Source: Pantoea rodasii
GTDB lineage: Bacteria > Pseudomonadota > Gammaproteobacteria > Enterobacterales > Enterobacteriaceae
Direction: 5' to 3'
DNA: 64,000 bases
Assembly (NCBI RefSeq): GCF_002095465.1
Contig: NZ_MLFP01000010.1
Location: 1 to 64,000 of the forward strand
Under the pieces are notes generated by a model. That model saw only the letters and a program-made list of their open reading frames with translations. It ran no database searches and was not told the origin of the DNA. The translations under genes were made by a program, and so were the position numbers. Below, one piece after another: positions 47,731 through 56,952 of this stretch. Positions within the stretch are counted from its first letter, which is position 1, and the number at the start of each line of letters is the position of its first letter.

Positions 47731-49798
47731 TTACTGCAGCAGTGAAATATCCGCCACCTGCAGGAACAGTGCGCGCAGTTGCGCCAACAGCGTCAGGCGG
47801 TTAATACGCACTTCCGCTTCATCGGCGTTAACCATCACGTTATCGAAGAAGTTATCGACCGCTTCACGCAGCTGTGCCAGTTCTACCAGCGCATCCTGAT
47901 AACGGCCTTCCGCGAAGTACGGCTGCAGTTTGTCACCGAGCGCCGTCACGAAGGTCGCCAGCTGGATCTCGGCGTTCTCTTTCAGCAGCGATGCCTGCAC
48001 GCTGTCATTCAGGGTCTCGGTGCTTTCGCCAGGATGTTAGACACACGCTTGTTGGCCGCAGCCAGCGACGATGCCGCTTCCAGCGTACGGAAGTGGGATA
48101 CCGCCTTCATGCGCGCATCGAAATCCGCCGGACGAGTTGGACGACGCGCCAGCACTGCCTGAATGGTGTCAACGCTGTGGCCTTCTTCCTGATACCAGGT
48201 ACGGAAGCGACCCAGCATGAAGTCGATGACTTCATCCACCACTTTCCCGTTGCTCAGCTTGCTACCGTACAGGCGCACCGCCTCTTCGGTCAGGGTTTGC
48301 AGATCGAGTGGCAGGTTTTCTCAACGATAATACGCAGTACGCCCAGCGCAGCACGGCGCAGTGCGAATGGGTCTTTATCGCCTTTCGGATGCTGACCAAT
48401 GCCGAAGATGCCCGCAAGGGTATCCATTTTGTCAGCAATCGCCACGGCATAAGCCACGGGATTCGATGGCAAATCATCACCGGCAAAGCGCGGCTGATAC
48501 TGCTCGTTCAGCGCCACCGCCACATCTTCGGCTTCGCCATCATGACGTGCATAGTGCATGCCCATCACGCCCTGCGTATCGGTGAACTCGAAGACCATGT
48601 TGGTCATCAGGTCACACTTCGATAGCAGACCCGCGCGGGTGGCGTGGTTCACATCGGCACCAATCTGAGCCGCAATCCAGCCAGCCAGCGCCTGAATGCG
48701 GTCCGTTTTATCACGCAACGTACCCAGCTCTTTCTGAAACAACACGGTTTCCAGACGCGGCAGGTGATCTTCAAGACGCTTTTTACGGTCAGTGTTGAAG
48801 AAGAACTCGGCATCGGCCAGACGCGGACGTACCACCTTCTCGTTACCGGAGATGATTTGCTGCGGGTCTTTGGATTCGATGTTGGTGACGAAGATAAAGT
48901 GCGGCAGCAGTTTGCCGTCAGCGGCGTACACCGGGAAGTACTTCTGGTCACCTTTCATGGTGTAAACCAGCGCTTCAGAAGGCACCGCGAGGAATTTCTC
49001 TTCAAACTTCGCCGTCAGCACCACTGGCCACTCCACCAGCGAGGCGACTTCTTCCAGCAGGCTGTCGCTCAGGTCGGCGATGCCGCCCAGTTGCTGTGCC
49101 GCGGCTTCCGCATCCGCTTTGATTTTGGCTTTACGGGTCGCGAAATCAGCCACCACTTTACCGCGCTCCAGCAGCAGCTGTGGATACTGATCGGCGTTGT
49201 CGAGCGCGAACTCTGGCTCGCCCATAAAGCGGTGGCCGCGAATCACGCGATCGGACTGAATACCGAGAATCGTCGCCGGGATCAGCTCATCGCCCAGCAG
49301 CAGCGTCACGGTATGCACCGGACGCACAAACTGTACGTCGCTTGCGCCCCAGCGCATCAGTTTTGGAATCGGCAGCTTGCTCAGCGCGGTTACCACCATC
49401 GCCGGCAGCAGCGCCTGAGCGCTTTCGCCTTTCACTGACGCGCGATGCACCAGCCATTCGCCTTTATCGGTGCTCAGACGCTCAGCCTGATCCACCGTGA
49501 TACCGTTGCCGCGTGCCCAACCTTCGGCCGCTTTGGTAGCATTGCCATCAGCGTCAAACGCAGCAGCAATTGCTGGACCACGTTTTTCCACTTCACGATC
49601 GGCCTGCGCCGTCGCCAGTTGGGCGACTTTCAGCGCCAGGCGACGTGGAGCGGCAAACCACTTCACTTCACCGTGTGCCAAACCGGCGCTGTCCAGCTCA
49701 GCGGTAAAATGCGCAGCAAAAGCTTCTGCCAGGCTGCGCAGGGCTTTCGGAGGCAACTCTTCGGTGCCAATTTCCACCAGGAAAGTTTTATCGGTCAT
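47731..49798 (-). pseudogene. glyS: glycyl-tRNA synthetase beta subunit GlyS, two frameshifts as read
   Basis: Three consecutive frames together give the complete GlyS from [20 protein letters not shown] to [12 protein letters not shown]. The first break is at 48316-48319, where four A of the coding strand should be five ([15 protein letters not shown]). The second is at 48024-48026, three A for four (ILAKSTETLND). With both restored the length is 689 residues, exactly that of E. coli. This subunit binds and aminoacylates tRNA-Gly with GlyQ and is essential, so both gaps are almost certainly sequencing errors. Overlaps glyQ by four bases. Confidence 0.93.
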
Positions 49799-50718
49799 GG
49801 CTGCCTCTTACTTGTTTTATTGCACATTGGGAAACCGAGCGCCTCACGGGACGCGTAATAGGCTTCCGCCACGGCTTTCGTCAGGGTGCGGATACGCAGG
49901 ATATAGCGCTGACGCTCGGTCACCGAGATCGCCTTGCGTGCATCCAGCAGGTTAAAGCTGTGTGCCGCCTTCAAAATGCGCTCATAAGCTGGCAGCGGCA
50001 GGGGTTTTTCCAGCGCCAGCAGCTGTTGCGCTTCCTTCTCATACTGCTCGAAGCAGGAGAACAGGAAGTCCACATCCGCGTATTCAAAGTTGTAGGTCGA
50101 CTGTTCCACTTCGTTCTGGTGGAACACTTCACCGTAGGTGGTTTTACCAAATGAACCGTCGCTCCACACCAGATCGTAAACGCTATCGACGCCCTGGATG
50201 TACATCGCCAGACGCTCAAGACCGTAAGTGATCTCACCGGTGACCGGCTTACACTCCATGCCGCCCACCTGCTGGAAGTAGGTGAACTGCGTCACTTCCA
50301 TACCGTTGAGCCACACTTCCCAACCCAGTCCCCAGGCACCCAGCGTTGGATTTTCCCAGTTATCTTCCACGAAGCGGATATCGTGCACGGTCGGATCCAG
50401 GCCCAGCTCTTGCAGTGAACCCAGGTACAGCTCCTGCAAGTTGTCCGGGTTAGGTTTGATCATCACCTGGAACTGATAGTAGTGCTGTAAGCGGTTCGGG
50501 TTTTCACCGTAGCGACCATCGGTAGGACGGCGCGAAGGCTGCACATAGGCGGTGGCCATGGGCTCTGGGCCGATAGCGCGCAGGCAGGTCATTGGGTGTG
50601 AAGTGCCAGCGCCCACTTCCATATCCAGCGGCTGGACGATGGTGCAGCCCTGGCGCGCCCAGTAATCCTGCAAGGTCAGGATCAGGCCCTGAAAGGTCTT
50701 GGTATCAAACTTTTGCAT
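49795..50718 (-). CDS. glyQ: glycyl-tRNA synthetase alpha subunit GlyQ
   Basis: 307 residues (E. coli 303). Class II catalytic subunit: [17 protein letters not shown], motif 2-like [18 protein letters not shown] and the [15 protein letters not shown] block are present. The C-terminus is a few residues longer than in E. coli ([12 protein letters not shown]). Start MQKFDTKTF as in E. coli. Overlaps glyS, giving a coupled glyQS operon. Confidence 0.96.
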   Translation of the reverse strand: MQKFDTKTFQGLILTLQDYWARQGCTIVQPLDMEVGAGTSHPMTCLRAIGPEPMATAYVQPSRRPTDGRYGENPNRLQHYYQFQVMIKPNPDNLQELYLGSLQELGLDPTVHDIRFVEDNWENPTLGAWGLGWEVWLNGMEVTQFTYFQQVGGMECKPVTGEITYGLERLAMYIQGVDSVYDLVWSDGSFGKTTYGEVFHQNEVEQSTYNFEYADVDFLFSCFEQYEKEAQQLLALEKPLPLPAYERILKAAHSFNLLDARKAISVTERQRYILRIRTLTKAVAEAYYASREALGFPMCNKTSKRQP

Positions 50719-50855
50719 GTTGAGTACGCGATAAGGGTCGATTAAAAAAGAGTGCGACAGTATACCCTTTGACCGCGCAATGTGCAGCCGGAAATCCTGG
50801 CGCGTCCGGGGAGGGTTTTGGCGCGGATCACCTCGCTAAAACCCGGAGATAAGAA

Positions 50856-50869
50856 AATCGTATACGATT
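50856..50869. promoter_or_regulatory. palindromic operator 1 of the 51-60 kb cluster
   Basis: AATCGTATACGATT is a perfect 14-base palindrome 192 bases before the RidA-like gene. GTATAC-centred palindromes are typical of GntR/FCD regulators, and such a regulator is encoded in the cluster. The gap 50719-51060 holds no gene. Confidence 0.6.
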
Positions 50870-50955
50870 CAGACAGACACCCCTCCGCTCGTATCGAATC
50901 CAAAATTAAATATTAAATTTCAGTCATCTATCTAAATTATAATCAAATCCTATTA

Positions 50956-50971
50956 CGTGACCCACATCACC
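50956..50971. promoter_or_regulatory. CRP-like site
   Basis: CGTGACCCACATCACC fits the TGTGA-N6-TCACA pattern with one mismatch in each half, 90-105 bases upstream of the RidA-like gene. Suggests catabolite control of the cluster. Confidence 0.5.
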
Positions 50972-51015
50972 TTTTCGACCCGATGGTCAAAAATCGCGCA
51001 TTGACACTTGTATAA

Positions 51016-51025
51016 TCGTATACGA
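51016..51025. promoter_or_regulatory. palindromic operator 2, overlapping a TATAAT box
   Basis: TCGTATACGA repeats the core of operator 1 at 147 bases distance (centre to centre about 158). It directly adjoins TATAAT (51011-51016), so a bound repressor would block the promoter. Confidence 0.6.
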
Positions 51026-51060
51026 AATTGCGGTGAAACAGTTTTGCTTGGAATTTCACC

Positions 51061-51453
51061 ATGAAGACCGCAATTGCTTATCCAGGAATGAACGCCAGTG
51101 ACCGCCCAATGGGCCCGGCACCGCTTTCCGCTGCTGTATTGCACGAACCGATGCTGTTTATCTCCGGCCAGGTGGCGATTGATCCGTACAGCGGCGAGAT
51201 CAAGGGTAGCGATATCGCCAGCCAGACGCGCCAGGTGTTGTAAAACGTCGGCGACCTGTTGAGCGAAGCGCAGATGACCTTCGATAACGTAGTGCGCGTG
51301 ACGATCTATCTCACCGACCTCAGCACCTTTAGTGAGATGAACGCGGCGTACAGCGAGTTCTTCCAGTTCCCGTTCCCGGCACGCGCCACCGTCGGTATTC
51401 AACTCAACCATCCTGACCTGCTGGTCGAGATGGAAGTCACGGCGATGCGCTGA
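51061..51453 (+). pseudogene. RidA/YjgF-family protein with an in-frame stop codon
   Basis: Intact, the protein would have 130 residues. GPAPLSAAVLHEPMLFISGQ and, after the stop, FDNVVRVTIYLTDLSTFSEM and ARATVGIQLNHPDLLVEME are RidA-family, including the Arg that binds the substrate acid. Codon 61 is TAA (51241-51243) within QVL-*-NVGDLL, where relatives usually have Glu or Lys; the frame does not shift. This is a substitution, unlike the indels elsewhere, so it could be a real nonsense mutation or an error. RidA proteins hydrolyse reactive enamine/imine intermediates. First gene of the cluster. Confidence 0.8.
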
Positions 51454-52424
51454 TGCATATTCATATCGAAAACGACGCCAGCGCCCCGCAGGCATTACAT
51501 CTAAACATGCAGCATCTGCAACAGCAGTTGGATGCTCACCCACAGCTGCGCGGTCACTTTACCCTGAGCGAGAACAGCAACGCTGCGCATACCGCAGATT
51601 TCCTCGCCACCAGCGACATTCTGTGGAGCGGCCGCAAGCTGGCGCTCGATACCTTCAGCGCACCGCGCCTCGGCTGGGTGCAGGTGATGTCCGCCGGCGT
51701 CGAGCAGTGGCTGGCGCATCTGCCACAGGGCGTGACGCTGACCAATGCGTCTGGCGTGCACGGCGATAAAGGCGCCGAGTTCATTCTGATGGCGGCGTTG
51801 ATGTTCAACTTTGGCATTCCCGGTTTTCTGCAGGATCAGGCTCAGCGCTTGTGGCGTCCAACCTTCGGCGGCTGTGCACGTGGCAAAACTGTCTTGCTGC
51901 TCGGCGTCGGCGGTATCGGCGCGGCGGCGGCCAAACTGCTGACCGCGCAAGGTTACCGCGTGATAGGCGTGACGCGCAGCGGCCAGTGTGATGCCGACGT
52001 GGCGCGCTGTATCCGCATCGATGCCATCGATGATGTGTTACCGCAGGTGGATGTGCTGGTCTCGACGCTGCCACTGACGCCACAGACAGAAATGCTGTTC
52101 GACCGTCGCCGTCTCGATCTGCTGCCTGCCCGTGCGGGCATCGTCATTGTGGGTCGTGCCGCGGTGTTCGACTACACGGCAATGCGCGAAAAACTGTGCG
52201 CCGGTGAACTGGCCGGGGCGGTTTTGGATGTTTATCCGCAAGAGCCGTTACCGGTGGACGATGCGCTATGGAGCACACCCGGCGTGGTCATGACACCGCA
52301 CTGCAGCCTGGACGATCACAGTGCCTACCTTGAGGGTTGCCTTGAGGTGTTTATCGATAACCTGGTGCGTTTCCGTAGCGGCCATCCGCTGCACAACCAG
52401 GTTGATGTCGCAAGAGGTTATTGA
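51453..52424 (+). CDS. D-2-hydroxyacid dehydrogenase family protein (GhrA-like)
   Basis: 323 residues. The NAD(P)-binding motif is LLLGVGGIGAAAAKLL, and the catalytic-region His lies in VVMTPHCSLDD with Glu in YPQEPLP. The usual catalytic Arg appears in the VGRAAVFDYTAM block. Likely interconverts a 2-keto acid and a 2-hydroxy acid. Starts on the last base of the RidA stop (TGATG), so the two are coupled. Confidence 0.85.
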   Translation: MHIHIENDASAPQALHLNMQHLQQQLDAHPQLRGHFTLSENSNAAHTADFLATSDILWSGRKLALDTFSAPRLGWVQVMSAGVEQWLAHLPQGVTLTNASGVHGDKGAEFILMAALMFNFGIPGFLQDQAQRLWRPTFGGCARGKTVLLLGVGGIGAAAAKLLTAQGYRVIGVTRSGQCDADVARCIRIDAIDDVLPQVDVLVSTLPLTPQTEMLFDRRRLDLLPARAGIVIVGRAAVFDYTAMREKLCAGELAGAVLDVYPQEPLPVDDALWSTPGVVMTPHCSLDDHSAYLEGCLEVFIDNLVRFRSGHPLHNQVDVARGY

Positions 52425-52502
52425 AGTCGCAGTACCCGTAAAGAGATTCATAAAAAACAAGGTCATCGCTTACACATTCACCAGCACCAGGGGAACCTTA
52501 TT

Positions 52503-53399
52503 ATGAAATTTGCACGCATCGCATTACTGATCTCTGGCATCACCGGCACGCTGTTAGCTGGACTCTCCAGCGCCCATGCCGCCAGCACCGACCCGATTAC
52601 GCCGACCGCCAGCGATTTCGCGGCGATGGCGCAGTGCAAGGCGCTGCAGACCAAATATCCGTCGCTGAAAGGCAAAGATCTGGTGGTGGGCCTTGGCGGC
52701 TACACCAAAGGCTTCGAAGCCCCTTCAGAAAAAGACCCGAGCATTATTGAAGGTCTCGATCCTTCACTGTTCGAGCGTATCAGCAGCTGCCTCGGCGCTA
52801 AACATAGCTATCAGACCGGTTCATTCAACGTGCTGCTGACCTCCATTACCAGCGGCCGTGCCGATATCGGTCCGATGCTGTATGTCACCGATGAACGTCT
52901 GAAGCAGATCGCTTTCGTCGCCTCAATGCAGGTGCAGGATGGTTCGATTCTGGCGAAAGGCAATCCGAAGAAAATCGCCACCGTGGATGACCTGTGCGGC
53001 AAAACCGTGGCGGCTGCGGCTGGCTCTTACGAAGCCAACAAGCTAGTGCCTGAGCAGAGCGCCAAATGCACCGCCGCCGGTAAGCCAGAAGTCAGCATGT
53101 TGATGGTGCAGAACACCGACAACAGCATTCAGGCAGTGAAAAGCGGTCGTGCAGATATCTATCTGACCGAAGCCGGTTCCGCCATCGCTATCGCCAAAGC
53201 TGACAAAACGCTGGAAAGCGGTTTCACCGTTGACCTGCCGATCATGGTTGGCTTCCCGATTGCCAAAGACAACGCCACTTTGCGTGGCGCGGTGATGGAT
53301 GCAATGAAGGTGATTCAGGAAAGCGGTGCGCAGAAGAAATTGCTGGATTACTGGGGTCAGGGCAGCGCTGCTGAACGCCCGGTTGTTGCACGTGGTTAA
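52503..53399 (+). CDS. periplasmic amino-acid-type substrate-binding protein (SBP_bac_3)
   Basis: 298 residues. A clear signal peptide of about 26 residues ends in SSAHA. The mature part follows the family 3 pattern: LSRADIGP-like SGRADIGPMLYVTDERLKQI and DDLCGKTVAAAAGSYEANKL. Four Cys in the mature part could form disulfides. Delivers its ligand to the fused permease/ATPase encoded next. Confidence 0.88.
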   Translation: MKFARIALLISGITGTLLAGLSSAHAASTDPITPTASDFAAMAQCKALQTKYPSLKGKDLVVGLGGYTKGFEAPSEKDPSIIEGLDPSLFERISSCLGAKHSYQTGSFNVLLTSITSGRADIGPMLYVTDERLKQIAFVASMQVQDGSILAKGNPKKIATVDDLCGKTVAAAAGSYEANKLVPEQSAKCTAAGKPEVSMLMVQNTDNSIQAVKSGRADIYLTEAGSAIAIAKADKTLESGFTVDLPIMVGFPIAKDNATLRGAVMDAMKVIQESGAQKKLLDYWGQGSAAERPVVARG

Positions 53400-53475
53400 T
53401 GCATAAACTCAGTCGGATCAATTGGGTTGCTGCATCACGGGCAACCCAAGCGATCGCATTGAGGGAGATAACGCC

Positions 53476-55002
53476 TTGGATGATTTTCTAAAGTACCTGA
53501 CCTTCCCTTATCTGTGGGAAGGGGCCGTCATCGCTGTTCAGCTGCTGGTAGGCGCCTTAGCGGGCGGCATCCTGATTGGTTTTTTCCTGGCGTTGGCCAG
53601 CACCTCAAAGCACTGGTTTATCCGCGTGCCGGTGAAAGTGTATATCTATCTGCTGCGCGGCACGCCGGTGCTGCTGCAGCTGATTCTGCTCTACAACGTG
53701 CTGCCGGAATTCGGCCTGCGTTTCAGCCCGTTCACCAGCGCACTGCTGGCATTGATGATTAACGAAACCGCCTTCTGCGCCGAGATCATTCGCGGCGGCA
53801 TTATGGCCACCGATCGCGATCAGAGCATGGCAGCGCAGGCCTTTGGCTATTCGCGCACCAAAGAGATGATCCACGTGGTGATCCCGCAAGCGCTGCGCGC
53901 CATCTTGCCGACCATGGGCAATGAAACTGTCGGCCTGCTGAAATCCACCTCGCTGGCATCCGTGGTGGGCGTGAATGAGCTGACGATGCGCGGCCAGGCC
54001 ATCGTGTCGCAGAACTTCCTGTTTATTCCGGTGCTGGTCGCTTCGGGCGGTATTTACCTGATTCTCTCTACGCTGCTGGCGGGCGGTCAGTGGTGGCTGG
54101 AGAAGTTCTATAACCTCGATGAGCGCGCACGCCGTGCCCGTGCGCGGCTGGCAAAACTGCCGCCGGAAGCTGACGTGATGGCGATGCAACTACCGAAACA
54201 GCGCTGGGATACGCAAACCGCCGCCCCGGTGCTGGAAGTGGACCAGCTGTGCGTTGAATACGCCGGTAAAGCGGTCCTGAAATCGCTGTCACTCACCGTG
54301 CGTCGTGGCGAAGTGGTGGTACTGCTCGGTCGTTCCGGTTCCGGTAAAAGCACCCTGCTGAAATCAATTCTGGCGCTGACGCCGCGCAGCAGCGGCACCA
54401 TCCAGACCGAAGGGCATTTTATGGGCAGCGATGAAAACGGCCGCCCATTGGCCGCCCGTCATCTGCCGGCTAACCGCGCCAAATCCGGCATCGGTATCGT
54501 ATTCCAGCACTTCGCGCTGTTCGATCACCTCACCGCATTGGAAAACGTGATGAGTATTCTGCTGCGTGTGCAGGGTGTTCAGCCCGAAATCGCCCGCGCT
54601 AAAGCGATGCGCGCGCTGAAAATGGTCGGATTACAAGACTTCGCCGCCTCGCTGCCGCATGAGTTGTCCGGCGGTCAGAAACAGCGTGTCGGCATTGCGC
54701 GTGCCTTAGCGGCGGAACCGCAAATCCTGCTGTTCGATGAGCCGACTTCAGCGCTCGACCCCGAGCTGGTGCGTGAAGTGAACCAGACCATGCGCAGCCT
54801 GGCGCAAACCGGCATCACCATGATTATCAGCACCCATGACATTGCCTTCGCCGCAGGCGTGGCCGACCGCGTGGTGTTCCTGCAAAACGGTGCGCTGATT
54901 GAAGAAGGCCCGCCGTCGATTTTACAGAATCCGCAAACCCCAGCCTTCGCCAGCTTCATGGAACACGAAAAAATCACGGAGGCCCAACATGCCAACGCAT
55001 GA
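53476..55002 (+). CDS. fused amino-acid-type ABC permease/ATPase
   Basis: About 508 residues. Residues 1-235 form a HisM/GlnP-type permease (YLLRGTPVLLQLILLYNVLP, the coupling loop AAQAFGYSRTKEMIHVVIPQ). Residues ~250-500 form the ATPase with Walker A GRSGSGKST (285-293), signature LSGGQKQRVGIARA and Walker B LLFDEPTSALD. The TTG at 53476 is chosen because GAGGGAGA lies seven bases before it; the frame open from 53422 has no ribosome site. In most transporters these are separate proteins. Overlaps the next gene by 14 bases. Confidence 0.85.
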   Translation: MDDFLKYLTFPYLWEGAVIAVQLLVGALAGGILIGFFLALASTSKHWFIRVPVKVYIYLLRGTPVLLQLILLYNVLPEFGLRFSPFTSALLALMINETAFCAEIIRGGIMATDRDQSMAAQAFGYSRTKEMIHVVIPQALRAILPTMGNETVGLLKSTSLASVVGVNELTMRGQAIVSQNFLFIPVLVASGGIYLILSTLLAGGQWWLEKFYNLDERARRARARLAKLPPEADVMAMQLPKQRWDTQTAAPVLEVDQLCVEYAGKAVLKSLSLTVRRGEVVVLLGRSGSGKSTLLKSILALTPRSSGTIQTEGHFMGSDENGRPLAARHLPANRAKSGIGIVFQHFALFDHLTALENVMSILLRVQGVQPEIARAKAMRALKMVGLQDFAASLPHELSGGQKQRVGIARALAAEPQILLFDEPTSALDPELVREVNQTMRSLAQTGITMIISTHDIAFAAGVADRVVFLQNGALIEEGPPSILQNPQTPAFASFMEHEKITEAQHANA

Positions 55003-56029
55003 TCTAGCCGCGCGTGAACGGCTCGGCGATGCCCTGTTCCGTTATATGCAGGGCCAGCCAGCGGATGCGCTGATGGACGAGCCAGATGCTAACCAGCAGG
55101 CGCTGCGCCGCTTTCGTCTGCTGCCGCGTGTATTACAGGGCAATGAGGCGATCAGCACCCAGACTACCTTGCTCAATCAAAGCTGGTCAGCACCGCTGGG
55201 CGTGGGCGCCTTTGCTGGCGATCGCATTTTCCATGAAGAGGGATTACTGCCGATTGCCCGCGCCTGTAAACGTCTGCAACTGCCGCTGGTGATTTCCGAA
55301 GAGACGGTGACGCCGCTGGAGCAGATTGGCGCGGAGTATGACCGTTGCTGGCTACAGCTACGTGCGGCGGGTGATGTCGGGCGTATCAAAGATTTGATCG
55401 ATCAGGCCGCACAGGCCGGATTCAAACATATCGTCCTCACCGTGCTGGCACCGGTGCATCCGGTGCCGGGCTTACAGCCGGGCGGTTTCTCGATTGGTGA
55501 CGCGCTCAAACAGCGCGGCTGGCACACCATCGGCGGCACGCAGCCGGGCGTTGAACCCTTACCGGCGTTTCCGGTGTGGCGCTGGCAGCAGATTGATGAG
55601 GTGGCGGCACACTGTGCTGCGCGTCAACTGCCGCTGTGGCTAAAAGGTATTTTGCATCATGACGATGCTGCCCCGGCCGCCCAGCATGGTGTCAGCGGCA
55701 TTATCGCTTCGAATATTGGCCTGCGCCAAAGTGCGCGCTGGGCCACGCCAGTGGATCAATTAGCCGATTTGCATGCAGTCACTCGCCTGCCGCTGCTGCT
55801 GGACGGCGGCGTGCGCTGCGGCAGTGACGCGGTGGTGGCTCGCTGCCTGGGAGCTTCGCTGTCACTCAGCGTGCGACCGATCATCAGTGCCCTGGTGGCC
55901 GGTGGCGAAAGCGCGGTGTTCGATCTGCTCTCCGGCTGGATCAATGAAATCATCGCCATCAGCCACTGGTGCGGCGTCAGCGAGATGACGGCGCTCAACG
56001 GCAGTTTTGTTACGGAGGTGCGCGGCTGA
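54989..56029 (+). CDS. FMN-dependent alpha-hydroxyacid oxidase-like protein lacking the usual catalytic His
   Basis: 346 residues of the LldD/glycolate oxidase TIM-barrel family. FMN-site pieces are seen (APLGVGAFAG, LWLKGILHHDDA, LLDGGVRCGSDAV). At the motif normally SNHGGRQ, where His is the catalytic base, this protein reads SNIGLRQ with Ile at residue 243. It may therefore not oxidise hydroxyacids by the standard mechanism, or act on another substrate class. GGAGG lies six bases before the ATG. Overlaps its neighbours on both sides. Confidence 0.8.
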   Translation: MPTHDLAARERLGDALFRYMQGQPADALMDEPDANQQALRRFRLLPRVLQGNEAISTQTTLLNQSWSAPLGVGAFAGDRIFHEEGLLPIARACKRLQLPLVISEETVTPLEQIGAEYDRCWLQLRAAGDVGRIKDLIDQAAQAGFKHIVLTVLAPVHPVPGLQPGGFSIGDALKQRGWHTIGGTQPGVEPLPAFPVWRWQQIDEVAAHCAARQLPLWLKGILHHDDAAPAAQHGVSGIIASNIGLRQSARWATPVDQLADLHAVTRLPLLLDGGVRCGSDAVVARCLGASLSLSVRPIISALVAGGESAVFDLLSGWINEIIAISHWCGVSEMTALNGSFVTEVRG

Positions 56030-56952
56030 TGCAGACGTTAATCTTTAATCAGGGCGATACCAGCGAATCCCGCATTTACTATTGCGCCCACTATCTGGCC
56101 GACAGCCTCGGCTTGTTTGCCGCTGAGCAGTTGCAGGTCACCTTCACCACCAGCGCGTCGGGCGGCCACACCGTGCAGGGCGGACAAGTGCCTGCGGTGT
56201 TGAGCCGCCAAGCGGACCTCACGCTGGGTGGGCCGATGGTGGTGATGAAGCATTACCAGCAGCACGGCGCTGAGTTGCAGTGCTTTTGCGCCTCGGTCGC
56301 CGCCAACCCGTGGTTTCTGGCGGCAGCAAAGGCACAACCCGATTTTCAGCTGAGTGATTTGCGCGGCAAGCGCGTGCTGGATGTCGGTAACGTCGGCACC
56401 GCTACGCTGACCTTCCGCTGGCTGCTGGCACAGCACGGTTTGCTGGATCAGGTGGAGTTGATTGCCGGTAGCGGGGATCAGGCCCGCGATTTCGCGGCCG
56501 TGTCCAGCGGTGAAGCCGATTATGCGCTGCACGCCATGCATATGCTGGCACCGGCGATTGCCGCCGGACAGCTAAGCAGCATCAGCAGCCTCGCCTCGCT
56601 GTGCGGCAAAGTGCCGTGGAGCGCCTATATCGCGCGGGCCGATGTGCTGACTGAGAAAGCCGCTGCGTTTGCTGCCTTCTCACGCGCCATCGAACAGGCA
56701 CTGGCGTGGATCGCCACCCATGATGCCGAAACACTGGCGGCGAGCGTGCAGCACTATTACCCCGATTATCCGCTTGATGCGCTGATCACCGGTTTAGCCG
56801 CGTATCAGCAAGCCCACGTCTTCGCGCCCAACGGCCTGATTCCAGCAGATGAATTTAACCACTTTAGCCAACTGCTGGGCGACATCGGCTGGCTGGATCC
56901 TTCTCAGCCAGTGCCCTATCGCGCACTGGTGACGCAAGCAGGAGCAGAGTGA
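56029..56952 (+). CDS. NMT1/THI5-like solute-binding domain protein without signal peptide
   Basis: 307 residues. The SsuA/ThiY-type fold is indicated by YYCAHYLADSLGLFAAEQLQ, LTLGGPMVVMKHYQ and LSDLRGKRVLDVG. The N-terminus MQTLIFNQGDTSESR has no signal peptide, so it is probably cytoplasmic, unusual for this family and reminiscent of enzymes such as THI5/NMT1. Starts on the last base of the previous stop (TGATG). Function unknown; may be an enzyme or a cytoplasmic ligand carrier in this pathway. Confidence 0.75.
   Translation: MQTLIFNQGDTSESRIYYCAHYLADSLGLFAAEQLQVTFTTSASGGHTVQGGQVPAVLSRQADLTLGGPMVVMKHYQQHGAELQCFCASVAANPWFLAAAKAQPDFQLSDLRGKRVLDVGNVGTATLTFRWLLAQHGLLDQVELIAGSGDQARDFAAVSSGEADYALHAMHMLAPAIAAGQLSSISSLASLCGKVPWSAYIARADVLTEKAAAFAAFSRAIEQALAWIATHDAETLAASVQHYYPDYPLDALITGLAAYQQAHVFAPNGLIPADEFNHFSQLLGDIGWLDPSQPVPYRALVTQAGAE

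Noticed and set aside
53422-53475. ATG-like start at 53422 for the fused ABC gene
   Set aside because: No ribosome site; GAGGGAGA with TTG at 53476 gives the natural permease N-terminus.
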